The notes below the pieces were generated by a model. It saw only the letters and a list, made by a program, of their open reading frames with translations. It made no database searches and was not told the DNA's origin. Of a stretch of 64,000 nucleotides of DNA, positions 11,640 to 22,998 are shown piece after piece. The position numbers and the translations under genes were made by a program. Position 1 is the first letter of the stretch. Each line of letters starts with the position of its first letter. The DNA is taken from positions 22,154,501-22,218,500 of the forward strand of contig JASXTE010000015.1 of assembly GCA_030280995.1 (NCBI GenBank). Reading direction: 5' to 3'. Source of the DNA: Hemileia vastatrix (Eukaryota > Basidiomycota > Pucciniomycetes > Pucciniales > Zaghouaniaceae).

Positions 11640-12843
11640 AATACTGTGAAAAGAAAACTATAATTCTCAGGTTTTTAAATAAAAAATAGAAAAGTTTTTT
11701 AGAATACATATCAGGTGAGTCAGGCGGGTCCCTTTATTGTTCTCACCCCATATTTTTTCTCATTTCACTGAAAAATCCTTTTATATCCCAGGAATTTGTA
11801 CTTTGTCAAAAGTTCAGGTTTTTCAATTAAAGATATTGCATCACTTTAATTCTTACTTAGTTCAATTTCGCTCATAATTTTTTTACATAATATTTTTAAA
11901 GTGATGAAAAATTAAGAAATTGATCTTGTTTTGATTCAAGCCCCTGGCTGACATCCCTTCTGATGAATACTGTTAGATTCCCTAAAAGTCGGTCTCTTAC
12001 CTAAAGGTCCCTCTTTTAGGTTTTGTGTTCTGATTACCCAGTATTTTTTCGTACCTAATTCTCTCCTCTCCTCTCCTTGCTTTTAATTAGGTTTATATTA
12101 ACTCTCCTTTCCTTCATGCTCCTATCTGGATGAGATTGTCTGAAAGTAAAAAATGAACCTCATTTGAGAAGAAAGACAAAATAAATGAAACACACAAATA
12201 AAGGGAGAAGAAAAATGAGAACAAATAAATAAATCTAACACAAAGGATCTAATTATGGTTGAGTTTATCTTTTTGAAAAAAATTTAATTAAAGCTAGCAG
12301 AATGCTTCTGATCTTCTGGAATTGAGATAAAAGATCAAAAGAGAAAGTAACTAATTAAATTTTGAGTGATTCTTTGGACCTGCAAATCAATACAATATCC
12401 ATGTCATAATTAGCAATTTTATAATCAATAAAAGAATTTCAAGTGACAGAAAACATGAAACAATCACTGTTGGTACACGTTCAATTGAGAATTTGAGAAA
12501 AAAAATATGACTGCTACATTAATAAAAAGAGTTAAGAAAATATCCACCAAACAATTTCACTGATCCATTTTCAACCATAAATCTACATATTCGTCTCAAG
12601 TTTGAAGTAAAATCTCATCTTCTTCACGGAAAATTTATGTATAAGCTAAGTGCAAACAAAAGATGAAACTAATAGAATACGCATTTAAAAAAAAGCTGTC
12701 ACCTGTTAACTGAGTCATATCCCTGATTGAACTATGTTCAATTAGGAAGGGGCACCGGCTAGCAGGTGCCAAAATTTTCTTATGGTTAGGAGTTTCAAAA
12801 ATTGAGTACAACATCTTTGCAATGACTTCGATTTCATAGCATT
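11640..12843. other. intergenic, 3' flank of the peptide transporter gene
   Basis: No gene recognised. A GCCCCTGGCTGACA string ends near 11,952 and resembles the right end of the gypsy LTR family; its left end was not found. The remainder is AT-rich. The part nearest 12,844 should hold the 3' UTR and polyadenylation signals of the minus-strand transporter gene. Confidence 0.5.
12751..12770. repeat. GGCACC-N8-GGTGCC hairpin in the transporter 3' flank
   Basis: A perfect 6-bp-arm inverted repeat (GGCACC ... GGTGCC, 8-nt spacer GGCTAGCA) lies about 75 bp past the transporter stop codon, followed on the plus side by AAAATTTT. The same arms with a different 8-nt spacer occur at 36,565-36,584 inside LTR X. 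Function is unknown. Confidence 0.6.
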
Positions 12844-15750
12844 TTAATGGATTTTAGGTTCTTGCTTTGAAAAATTTCCTTCTGTTATTTCCAACAATTG
12901 TTGATGTTCTTGATCTGTTTGTCTCTCACAAAGGTAAAAAAGTATTCCGGCAATGAATGACAACACTGCCATAGTCCCATAGTTCCACCTGCCAAATGTA
13001 GTGATCCTTTCAATGAACACTATACTTATTTAGCCTTTGTGCATTAAAAATGGAAATAACATACACCAGTAGTGGATCGCCTGAAAGTGGATTGAAGGCT
13101 TCCCCAATAGCGCTTGATATGCCAGATCTGAAATCATGATGAGCGTTAAGATTTTGAATGACTTAATAGTCACAAAAATATCTTTGTAAAAAATGCACTC
13201 ACTGAAATAAGAATACAGACATCACTAAACTCCTCATGTTTTTAGGAGCCAGTGTGAATGCATATCTAAGAAAGGAAATCGCATAATTGTTTTTTTTTGT
13301 TTTGAAATAAGCCAACAGGATCAGATAATCTTAAAAATTTAGATTAAAGCATATCAAAAAGATCAAAGGAACAAACTCGAGCCCAGTTATCGAAGCCAAT
13401 ATTTCGGATATTGCTATCAAGATATAAGAAGGTGTTTGAACCCAAACCGAAAGCTCAACTGGTCTGCAATTATTTCCCCCCGCCTGGTAGCCACATTCGC
13501 TTCTTTGATAAATTATATGTTGCACTACTGCAGCACAAACCATAGCCATAGATCCACAGAGAAACCCACATGTGATTCTCTTGATAGGAGTCTAGTTTGG
13601 ACGGGGATGGGGTAGATAAAATTGAGTTACACTATGCATGTTGAAGTAAATTGTGGGTGAAATTACAAAATTGATACCTAGCCTTCTCAGACCAGGGTAA
13701 ATAAATGTGTCGCACTAATTAAGATTGTGAAAAGGAAAGTTAAAAAAAATCCATACTATGTACACTTATGTAAATAAAACATACTATTGGAATCAAGATA
13801 ATTAATGCTAGCGGGTCGAGATTGGAGAGGACATCGTTGGGTAAATTATGTGTGTTCAAGATCCCTGCTTGAGATGTTAAATTATTGTTCTATATAGATA
13901 TAAATACAATCAGTTGAAGGTCAGAATAAATTGGTCAAATCACGCGTACCATCTGATTGTAAGTGAGCCAATAGCTTTATTGTCCAATTCAAAAATGAAA
14001 ATATTACTAATGAGGTTTTGATCAAAATAGATAATTGAAACAAACATTGGGAACCACAAAAAGACTTTGCAAGCTTTGAAACCTCGTCGAACTTCGTCAA
14101 CCCATTGATCGTCAAAGACCATCCAATGGGGTTTAGTTTCACCCACTTGTTCTAAATAACTAGGCTTGACGCGGTCCCAGAAAGTTACTGAATCAGCACT
14201 CTTACTCTTGCGAACTTTCCAACTTTTTTGAAAAGCAAATTTCCATAGGCGCATTGCCCTAGCAAATACAGAGCCTGTGTGAGGTCGAATGACATATAGA
14301 GGCCGTCCCAATATCATGACCACGGGACAAAGAATGAAGAGGAGCGTTGGCAACAAATACGCTGTTCATTTGAAGGACCAAATAAACAATCATTTCAAAA
14401 ACAAGGAAACATGAGCCGTCAGTGACTGTCAAAAAATATTGAAAGTAACTAAAATAGTGTGCTATAAGAAAGACTCAGGTAACAAATAGAGTAAAAGAAT
14501 TTCTCTTAAAAAAATATACTGCCTTACCAAGCCAAAACCCAATATATTTTTCAGCATAAGCCATACCAATTTGTCCGACTAAAGCTCCAATGTTCTTGAA
14601 ATGAAATTTGGAAATTCAAATGCATAAAATAAATAACTTGCAAATTTTGGAGAAAGTTTCATGTCTTATTTCTGATATATAACTCACAATCATCAAATAA
14701 AAATACCTAAAAATATGAAAGCCCTGCTGTCAACAGAAGAGATAGCCAGTAGAAGAATGCCAAGTAAATGTATTCAAAGTGACAAACATATAAATTCGAC
14801 CAGCCGTCAAGGCTGGGTCAATAATAATTCTTTCACCAGAAGCGGTAGTCTTGACAACCAATTCTTTCCCATCTTTCTGAGATTCAGTTTGCTCCGCTAC
14901 AAGTGGGCTGATATTAGGCTTAAAGCCTCCGGTTCCAATGCCCATGATCTTACATTGATTTAGAGTTTTCCCAATGTAAAAAGAAGCCCGTGAAAAAGGT
15001 AAACAAATAGAGTATGCATTAGCAAAAAATGACTCGGGATCAATAGAGTTCGACCATAAATTCAAAAGGCTTTACGATTATTGCAACAATAAAACAAGGC
15101 AAACTGTGATTACGGTCAACAATCACACTAGGCACCGCGGAGACAACCAGGAGGGTGTGACCAACAAGAGCTATGACAACAGACACTAGAATGGTGTTAT
15201 AGCGTCCCAAATGGGCATCCGCAACATAAGCTCCAAATAGAGGACAGATGTAAACCCAAAAAGTGTTGAATGTGATGATTCCTGTCGATGCTTTTTGACC
15301 CATACCAAGAGCACCAGAGTGAACATAACCATGCCCCCCAGCACCAGTTCTTGAGCCTGGAGGAAGTGGTCTCTGACTAAATCGACAATCGTCATAAATC
15401 AAGAAATGAAAATTACAAATCAACGAGTGAGAAGATATGATTTCGTTGATATCTAAGACATTCTAGATAGAAATAAGAACGATAAAAAATCAAAAAATCC
15501 TGATAACTTACATAAAGTTTGTAAATACGACAGTAGTTCCATAATAGCTAAATCTTTCGACCAATTCAATAAAAGCTATGAGGTATGCAGCCAGACGAAT
15601 AGGGCCAGGAATACGTCTAAGCTTGGTCTTCTCCTCTTCTGTTGGTTTGTTGCTGACAGTCAGGCTAGGATTGGAAAGTTCCTCCACAAAAATTTGTGGA
15701 GAGTGGTTATCAGACTTTAGAGAGGATTCATTCTTTAAGTATGGATCCAT
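12844..15750 (-). CDS. PTR2: PTR2/POT-family proton-coupled peptide transporter, 13 exons
   Basis: Proton-coupled di/tripeptide importer of the POT (PTR2) family, expected in the plasma membrane. I reconstructed exons (minus strand): 15750-15512, 15376-15076, 14948-14788, 14706-14688, 14594-14528, 14361-14046, 13974-13950, 13889-13785, 13714-13667, 13591-13377, 13265-13203, 13127-13065, 12988-12844. All introns are GT-AG with fungal-type donors (GTAAGT, GTATGT, GTTTGT). The total is 1767 nt, 588 aa, the usual length for fungal PTR2. Diagnostic segments: ELVERFSYYG in exon 1, QRPLPPGSRTGAGG and GALGMGQKASTG in exon 2, GIGTGGFKPNISPLVAEQ in exon 3, ALVGQIGMAYAEKYIGFW, FPIYWLTYNQM across the 25-nt exon, and LAPKNMRSLVMSVFLFQ. 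The start is chosen because an in-frame TAG lies directly upstream. No break was found: the only intact host-type gene in the window, wedged between transposon blocks. Confidence 0.93.
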
Positions 15751-17437
15751 CTACAGCTGTGACTGAAATTGTGATTATGAAAGTAAAGTCAATAATAAGT
15801 TGGTTGTATATCGATGGTGCTGAAGTGGAAGTATACAATAATTGTGAAAGAAGTGAGGATCTTAAATAGCTAGCCTATACAGGTTTAAAAGAGAATTGGC
15901 GAGTCGCGGAGGCTTAAATACAGTAATAATAACAAATAGTGCAATCAAAGAAGGGTTTTGCGTCAACAGTTGTATGTAAAAATTGTTTTGGGGGTGCTTT
16001 GAAAGCACAAATTAAGCGTAACAGAGTAGACTCGTCGCTTTAAAACTCAGCTGTTACTCTACTTTTTCCGACAAAGTAAAAGACAGATTCACCCTCTGCT
16101 ACAGTTTAGAAACACATCAATTTTAGGGCGTTTAGTAAAAGCTAGAATTTAAGGATTCTGCGAATGACAAGATCAAAAAAGTTGTTTATTGTTTCATCAA
16201 TATCAAGAGACGTAAAAGGTTGCTTTTCAACTTCATTTAAGCCTCATCAGCATTGATACTATTCTTATTATTCTTATTATTTTCATCCGTGTGAATACTT
16301 CTACATTTCACAAACTATTTACTAACATTTAAGGCACAAAAGTATTATAATTATGGCAGTATGGACGAAAAACATATCTTAGCACATAAAAATGAGTTTT
16401 TACCTGGTTGATGATAACAAGTAACATCACTACACCAATGGAACTTGTGTAGATAATCAATCGATGAATCCACCCGAGTTAATGATCTTTATTTGGGCTA
16501 TCTTATGTCATTAGTAAAAAAAACCTTGAAACAGATTAAATTTTCTAATAAAACTCATGAGCTTAGCAAATAGACTTGGTTTTATTTTTATACCACACGC
16601 GTAGGCCCGTATCAATCACAAGATATGGATTACGCCGTTATCTCGAGACTGAGAAGTGGCATGATGTAATCTACATATGATTTATTGAATCTAACAAATT
16701 AATGATTATCTCCAGTGATATGCACCAGCAAGTTAATAAAATAATTTAACTTGATTCTTTCCTTGCTGCATTGTTTTTTCATGTCAAGAGAATAGTAAAA
16801 TCATTTTCTGCTTTGAAGTTTAAGGCAATTTTTTTAAGGCTTCCGTTTTATTATTATCGCCTCTCGTTGGCCTTAATGTTTTTGCTAACCAGAGAGAAAA
16901 AAACTCGGAAGTCTATTTATTGGTAAATAATGAACTAAGAACCATATCAATATAACTGTCTATACTCTGGCGATGGCGCAACCTTAAACCAAAATTGCAA
17001 CATATTGCAGTGACGGACGCAAGGTGGAATGGTGATGGAAAAAATTGAACACATACCTTCCAGGTGGTCTCGTCATGGTATCTGAATTTTTAGCTTGGTA
17101 GTTATTTTATTTGTTAGAAGAATTCACAAGAATGTAAGAGCAAGTTTGTGAGTGGTGGTCTATTTGTTTCGGTGTATAGCGTAGGATGTAGAACATATCA
17201 TACATTACTTTAGAAACACGTGTCATCGACTTTTCCACTTCATCCTTTCAAAAGAAATGCAAAAAAAGGCGCAAAACCTCATATTTCACCATCATTAAAG
17301 AGTATGGCAACATCCATCGTCCTTTAATTGTAGTGTACTAACATGTGTCCAAGCTCGGCAACAGCCAAAGTTACCCAAAATTTCAGTATTGTATATATTG
17401 AGAGTATTGTCACAAAACATGTTTGGTTTTTTATATT
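15751..17437. other. intergenic, 5' flank of the transporter gene
   Basis: No supported gene on either strand. It holds the presumed promoter and 5' UTR of the minus-strand transporter. No convincing core-promoter motif stands out. It ends at the ATT flank of the Harbinger element that begins at 17,438. Confidence 0.55.
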
Positions 17438-17627
17438 AGGGGTATCAAAGTATTTGCTTCCGCCATTAGGGATCGGCTTTTTTTTTCGCCCGGATCCAAC
17501 AGTATTAATGGCACAAGATTATTATCCACTAGCCCCCCCCCCCCCCCGAGGCTAGTGAATAAGAAAATTGATATAACCCATTTATTTTGCTCTACTACCC
17601 TAATTTTCAGTCATAATGGCAAATCCA
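17438..17627. mobile_element. Harbinger 3, left terminal part (base of the nested stack)
   Basis: It starts AGGGGTATCAAAG, matching the AGGGGGTATCAAAG-type terminal inverted repeat of Harbinger 1 and 2, and is preceded by ATT, the same trinucleotide duplicated around both of those. The subterminal TTATCCACTAGCC...GGCTAGTGAATAAG palindrome follows at the same relative position. The element is interrupted at 17,628 by copia 2 and resumes at 56,263, then after the CACTA insertion at 63,208. Its far end is not in the window. Confidence 0.78.
17522..17563. repeat. subterminal palindrome of Harbinger 3 with poly-C loop
   Basis: Arms TTATCCACTAGCC and GGCTAGTGAATAA flank a run of more than a dozen C. 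The equivalents in Harbinger 1 and 2 have almost no loop. Expansion of the C run is probably replication slippage. Confidence 0.8.
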
Positions 17628-18708
17628 TAAAAAAACTCTTTTTGTAAGAACAATTAATGTTTCCTTATTTTCTATTTTATTATTATCATTTTTATCTTAT
17701 TTCCATATCTATTTAAGTAGATGTTACTTTCACACCTGTAGAGACATGCTTGCGTATTTTGTGGCGTACCTCTAGTCTGCTATTCAATCATGATCTTTGT
17801 TGAGCAAGATACTAATTTATATACTGGGTTGTGTATTTTTTTTCTCGTCTTTTCTCTCTTGCTCAAATCATATTTATTTTTGATTCTTAGGTCAGATCCA
17901 AGTATTCTCTAATTTATTTTTGTTACTATAGTTATTGATCTTTACAACTAATGTATATAGGTAACAGTAGCAAAGACCATTCCTAGGGCAGATCATTTTT
18001 ATTAACGTCTGCCTTTTTTCATTTATAAAAGGTAGACTTTGTATTTAGCTGTTATTTATTTTATCTAATGTCTTTTCTCTCACACTCAAATCATATTGAT
18101 TTTTGATTCTTAGGTAACAACAGCAAAGACCATTCTAAGAACAGATCATTTTTATTAACATCTGCCTCATTTTCATTTTGTCACTGGACAACCTATGCGC
18201 AAGGTTGAGGGAGTTCCTGAGTAAGTGAGATTGGGGATTTAGAGTTGAAACTGCTTTGAGACACAGAGGAATACCTTAAAGAAGTGGGTTGAAGATATGT
18301 TGACAGAACTTATCCTGCTTTGAGATATGTTCAAGGAGAATATTAATATAAATAAAAACGTGATACTAATACTCAAAGAAATCTCACAAAGGGTTGGAAA
18401 CTTAATAATCAAGGGAAATGATTTAAGGATTTAGGATTGATTTAAAAATGATTATTAACAAAATAAAGGTAACAAGAATAGCCCAATATGTATCACTAAA
18501 AATTTAACTATGATCACATCAATATTATAATTTAATTCTAAAGAATGCCGAATCAAAACCAATCCCATTTATATAGACAAATCCACCTTGCATTGACCCT
18601 TTTAATAAATGTCATTACCATATCACAGACCCCTTAATATTGCCCCCCTGTTCCTACTCACAGACCCATTAACAACCCTCAGACACACAATAACCCACAT
18701 TGAGAATA

Positions 18709-20520
18709 TGTCAGTGTATGCTAGTATCTAAGTATGATTTAATAGTAAATGTTAATGGTCAAACTACTTATTTATAAATGATTTAGTGATTAAACCTTAG
18801 GGGAAGACTAATAAAATAGTTAGGCTCAGTGTTAACTCACAATATTTGGATTGGTGCATGCTAGTGGTGGAAAATAGGTTAATAAAATATTGTTATAGCT
18901 AATATAAAGATAATATCAATTTATAAATGCTTTATAATATATTTATATATGATAATAATTGTATTATAATGTTTATTTGAATTCTAGTAAGTAAGTGATG
19001 TCCAATAACCCATCAAATCCTCTCTTACTTATACCAAAATCCACTGGAGTGCACAGACCTTCAATCCAGATGATGTCACTGCTCTCCCTGGAATTTACAG
19101 CACTGTGAGGGACTATCACCTCCTGATGGCTCCCACTTCAAGAAGTTTCAACACCTAGACCTCCAGTAAGGACCCTCCATCACATTTAATGATATCATAA
19201 ACCCATACCATAGATAGAGAAAACAAATAAAAGCAGATAACATAAAGAAACAGGTAAAATAACTCATCCAAAGAGTATATAATGGAACCCAAAGCATATA
19301 AAGGAACCAAATCAACTTTCCAAGCCCCCAATAAACATCCTCAAGCATCCACATTAACCCTGTAGTCATATCCCAACCCATATATCTGTGAAAATCCATC
19401 AAAGGAAGTAGATTAAGTTGTCCAAACTGGATATAATAAGACAGAAAGCCCTACTTAGGAGAATTCAGAGATCCAAGTAAGAAATAGCGCAACAGGAGCT
19501 CAAGGATTCAGAAATTCAAGTAAGCAATAGTGCAACACAATCTCAAGGATTTAGACCAGGTCACCTGCAGTGGAAAACAGTTAACTATCAATTTCAAATA
19601 GGACTAACAAGAATTAAAGTATGATGAAGTAAACAGTAAGTAAAGTAGGATACCTTTTTAGGAGGATTCAGAGATCCAAGTAAGCAATAGCGCAAAACAA
19701 GCTCAAGGATTCAGATCAGGTCACCTAAAAGATATAAGGGCACAATGATATAAGAGAATGGAAATGAGAATCAAAAAAGAATTGGAGAAGAAATTAACTG
19801 CAGAAAAAAACAGTTAACTGAGGAAAAATGCTTATTTGGACTGTCCTTTTATCTAATTACTGGTCAGGTTTCTTATGCAGGTAAATAAGCAAGAGGATCA
19901 CAATTATAGACTAAGCAGGAGTAAATACAATAGGCTGAAGAACTACTCTAGATGTAAATACACATAATTGAAATGAGATAGGATACTGAGGAAAAAATGA
20001 GGTGGTTGATGTGATGCTGAGGTATTGTTCGAGTAACTGAGATAGAGTATGGGTCAAGTCTTTCAATCTGACAGATATATGCGCCTGAAATAGGTGTATA
20101 TGCTTTTGTAGGTGTTTTGAATCCTTTGAATATGTCCATATGACCTAAATTAAGCAGAACAATAAAGCTTGTAGGCTTTTTAGAGGTTAAAACCCGCTTA
20201 TAGACCTATATATACATAATATAACTACATATTTCATTGAATATGAGGTTTATGCATACATATAAGATTATGTATGTCTATAATTACCTAATATCACTTA
20301 AGATAAGTATATCATGACTCCATTAGCACTTTAAAAACTATTCTAGGGCTATGGATAAGCTATTTAAACTTATATAAGTCATTTAATAGTGTAATAAATA
20401 TATATATAAGCATAATAACCATATATATAAGTATTATAACTATAATTTTTACTTATAAGCTTAATTTAATTATATTTTAAGCATACAAAATACTCAGTGC
20501 TGGGGATTCCTAGGCTGACA
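18709..20520 (-). mobile_element. 3' LTR of gypsy 1, enlarged to 1812 bp
   Basis: TGTCAGTGTATGC...CTAGGCTGACA. It is 638 bp longer than its partner because of the block at 19,436-20,073. Across the shared part it matches the solo LTR at 50,551-51,710 better than its own 5' LTR at 35,082-36,255. Confidence 0.88.
19436..20073. repeat. 638-bp extra block inside the gypsy 1 3' LTR, with internal repeats
   Basis: It is absent from the other three LTR copies, which read straight through TCCAAACTGGATATATG. GATATA occurs on both sides (19,430-19,435; 20,074-20,079), as a target duplication would. Inside are direct repeats of a unit containing GATTCAGAGATCCAAGTAAG and GCTCAAGGATTCAGATCAGG (about 19,460, 19,500 and 19,670). 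It ends CTGACA. No ORF; the element class is not recognised. Confidence 0.65.
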
Positions 20521-20531
20521 CTCCCTTACCC
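20521..20531 (-). promoter_or_regulatory. polypurine tract of gypsy 1
   Basis: On the minus strand GGGTAAGGGAG lies immediately before the 3' LTR start TGTCAGCC. Its position and composition fit the plus-strand primer for reverse transcription. Confidence 0.75.
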
Positions 20532-20629
20532 AAAAAAGCAATAAAAAAATGTTAAGACATTTTTAATTAATAAGTAAGGAGTGAATAGAAAAATAATTTT
20601 TAAAATTTCTATTATACATATACTGAATT

Positions 20630-22195
20630 TTAACAGTATTATTTTATTTTAAATTTTTTCAAGAGATTTTTAAGATCAGAGATTTCATTTTCTGTAATTC
20701 AATGGTCATGTTAACTTCATTTATTTTTGAACCTCAATAGATACTCAACTCCCTTTTCTTTTGTAAGGTGTCTCTCTTTAAGTATCTTTTCAATTTCTGC
20801 TTTTTTCAACTATTTCTTCAGGTTGATGTTTATGCCTTCCTGATCTTCTTTTAAATGGAGCAGTATCACTAGAATAGTATGGTTTTATAAGAGAAATAGG
20901 AAATACTGGATGTTTTCTATCATATGGTGCATTTAGAGTAACTACAAAAGCATTGTTACCAACCATCTTTTTTACTACAAATGGTCCAATGAATGGATCT
21001 TTCAATTTAAACTTACCATTTAAATTGAAATTTAGTGTAAAAGTAAGGACTTCATCACCCTCTTTGAACATTTGCTCTTTATGGGCATTATCCAATATTT
21101 TCTTCTCATACTCAAATGCCTTATTTATACATTCTTGAGCATTCTTTCTGCATAATTGTTGCATCTGAAGAAAATATTTTGTACCTGGATTGATATCCAA
21201 TATAGGTAATTTATTAAGAGTTTTAGCAGGGGTATTAGGTACATAACCCTACCATAACTCAAATGGCTTTTTGCCAGTGACAGAATGTACTGTACTATTG
21301 TATGCAAATTCTAAACCTGGGATAAGGGTTACCTAATCTTGAGTGAATTTGACATTGTCTTTAAAATCAAGACCAAAAGCACAATATCTTCTTGTCATAT
21401 CTTTTAAAGTTTGTATCATTCTTTCTGCTAGCCCAACAGTTTGTGGATGGTGTACTGTAGAAAGCTTTAATTGATTCCCTGAAACATCCATAAGTGATGT
21501 CCAGAACTCAGAAGTAAATTTTGGATCTCTGTCTGAAACTATTGCTTTGGGGAATCCCGATATATTTAACATTTGTTTCCACCATAAAAAAGCTAGGTCC
21601 TTTGCAGAAACCTCTTTGTTGGCAGGAATAAATTAACACATTTTTGTAAATCTATCTAAAATTACCCAGCAGGAGTTATAAATATTATTCCATGCTATCG
21701 GAAAAACTGTTAAAAAGACCATGTTAACTTTTTCACACAGAGATTTTGGTTGCTCAATTCGTTGTAACAAACCAGCTCTCTTGCCTGTCAATTTTTTAGA
21801 TTTTTGACAAGAATCACATGTCTCAACATATTTTTGAACATCATCAGAATTTTTAATCCACCAATATGTATTTTTTACTCTGTTTAATGCTTTATTAAAT
21901 TCAAAATGACCTGCTAATATATCATCATGACATATACTTATCATTAACTCCTTCATTGAAGGGGGAATCACAATTACATTACTTATTTTTTTCATGTAAT
22001 ATATGAAACCATCCTCAATGGAAAATTTTCCTTTTTCTAATGCTTCCCTATATTTTTGTGGTAATGTTTTTATTAAAACACTCATTGAAGCATTAGATAA
22101 ATCTTTTAATATTGTAGTAATTTTACTCAAGTCAGGATCTGAAACATAATTGTCAAGAATTGTTTGCATAAATTCATCCTCAAGATCTACAATAT
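20630..22195 (-). pseudogene. gypsy 1 integrase with C-terminal chromodomain
   Basis: Minus-strand pieces. An HHCC zinc domain is present (AGHFEFNKALNRV, then ETCDSCQKSKK) at about 21,780-21,925. The core has CWVILDRFTK with the first Asp (about 21,650), IVSDRDPKF with the second (about 21,530) and VGLAERMIQTLKD with the catalytic Glu (about 21,430), so the D,D,E set is retained. A post-core segment GDEVLTFTLNFNL...FPISLIKPYY lies at about 20,870-21,050. A decayed chromodomain follows at about 20,650-20,810 (EIEKILKERHLTKEKGVEYL and a tail ending NLLKKFK). Stops and frameshifts occur at about 21,630, 21,330 and 21,250 and in the chromodomain. The chromodomain marks gypsy 1 as a chromovirus. 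Confidence 0.85.
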
Positions 22196-22295
22196 AAATT
22201 CCATAAATGCTAATAATCTCTGTTTCAGGAACATAAGCAGGATTAACATCATTATTAGGTAGAGGTACTCTAGATAAAAGTTCTAAATTAGAGTG

Positions 22296-22577
22296 TTAGG
22301 TTCCTAATCTATGTGTAATAGTAATTGATCCTCTATATTCTTGTACATCCAATTGCCATCTAAACATATGCCTATTAGGGGTTTTCATGTTTAAGAGTGA
22401 TTTAACTGCACTACATTCAGTTATTAACTCAAATGTTTTGTCTTCAAGGTAATAATGTAGCTTCTTAAGAGCCCATACTACTTCCAAGCATTCAAGTTGA
22501 GTGGCACCATATTTCAATTCACTACCTCTTAGAGTATGTGAAATATAGCAAGTTACCACTTCTGAAATTTTTCCTTC
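22296..22577 (-). pseudogene. gypsy 1 RNase H, C-terminal part (split by Harbinger 1)
   Basis: Minus-strand reading with YGATQLECLEVVWALKKLHY, the RNase H segment containing the catalytic-region Glu, followed by FELITECSAVKSLLNM (equivalent to the TDHxxL motif, here TECSAV) and FRWQLDVQEY. The N-terminal half is at 30,650-30,892 and the reading frame continues across once the Harbinger insert and one copy of its TSD are discounted. Confidence 0.88.
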
Positions 22578-22664
22578 AATAGGAGGTATCAAAGTTGAGG
22601 GATCCACAATGAGGGATCAGGAATTTTTTTCCCAGGATCAGACATTATTAATTTCTGAAGATTT

Positions 22665-22694
22665 TTATCCGCTAGCCCCAGGGCTAGTGGATAA
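22665..22694. repeat. subterminal palindrome of Harbinger 1
   Basis: TTATCCGCTAGCCCC next to AGGGCTAGTGGATAA: 15-bp arms with two mismatches, about 85 bp from the transposase-side end. It is shared with Harbinger 2 and 3 and may be a transposase or host-factor site. Confidence 0.85.
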
Positions 22695-22998
22695 GGAATC
22701 CACAATAATGCATTATTGCACCTCTTATACCCCAATTTCCATTCCTAATTCCTGATCCAAAACTCATCACATCCATGATGGATTTTTAAGAAAGTCACAT
22801 GAATTATAATTGCTGATGCCATCCTTAAGTCTTTCCTCACTCTATGCTTCTTAATTTTTGTGTCAAAAACTTAAAGTTTTTTTCTATCTACACACCCCAA
22901 CTGCACATTTGGCGGTGAATTCCGACTTCCCTCATCACATAAGCCTTCCACCAACAACTATATAACACCTCTCTACTAGGCAGTTACTTCACTCAACT

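Noticed and set aside
12751..12770. Hairpin as part of a tRNA or an intrinsic terminator
   Set aside because: No cloverleaf can be drawn around it and intrinsic terminators are not a fungal Pol II mechanism.
17343..17647. Short plus-strand ORFs around the poly-C loop
   Set aside because: They span a Harbinger terminus and a homopolymer; no support as a gene.
22581..22640. Harbinger ends as an LTR pair
   Set aside because: The ends are inverted, not direct, repeats, duplicate three bases, and enclose a DDE_Tnp_4-type transposase.
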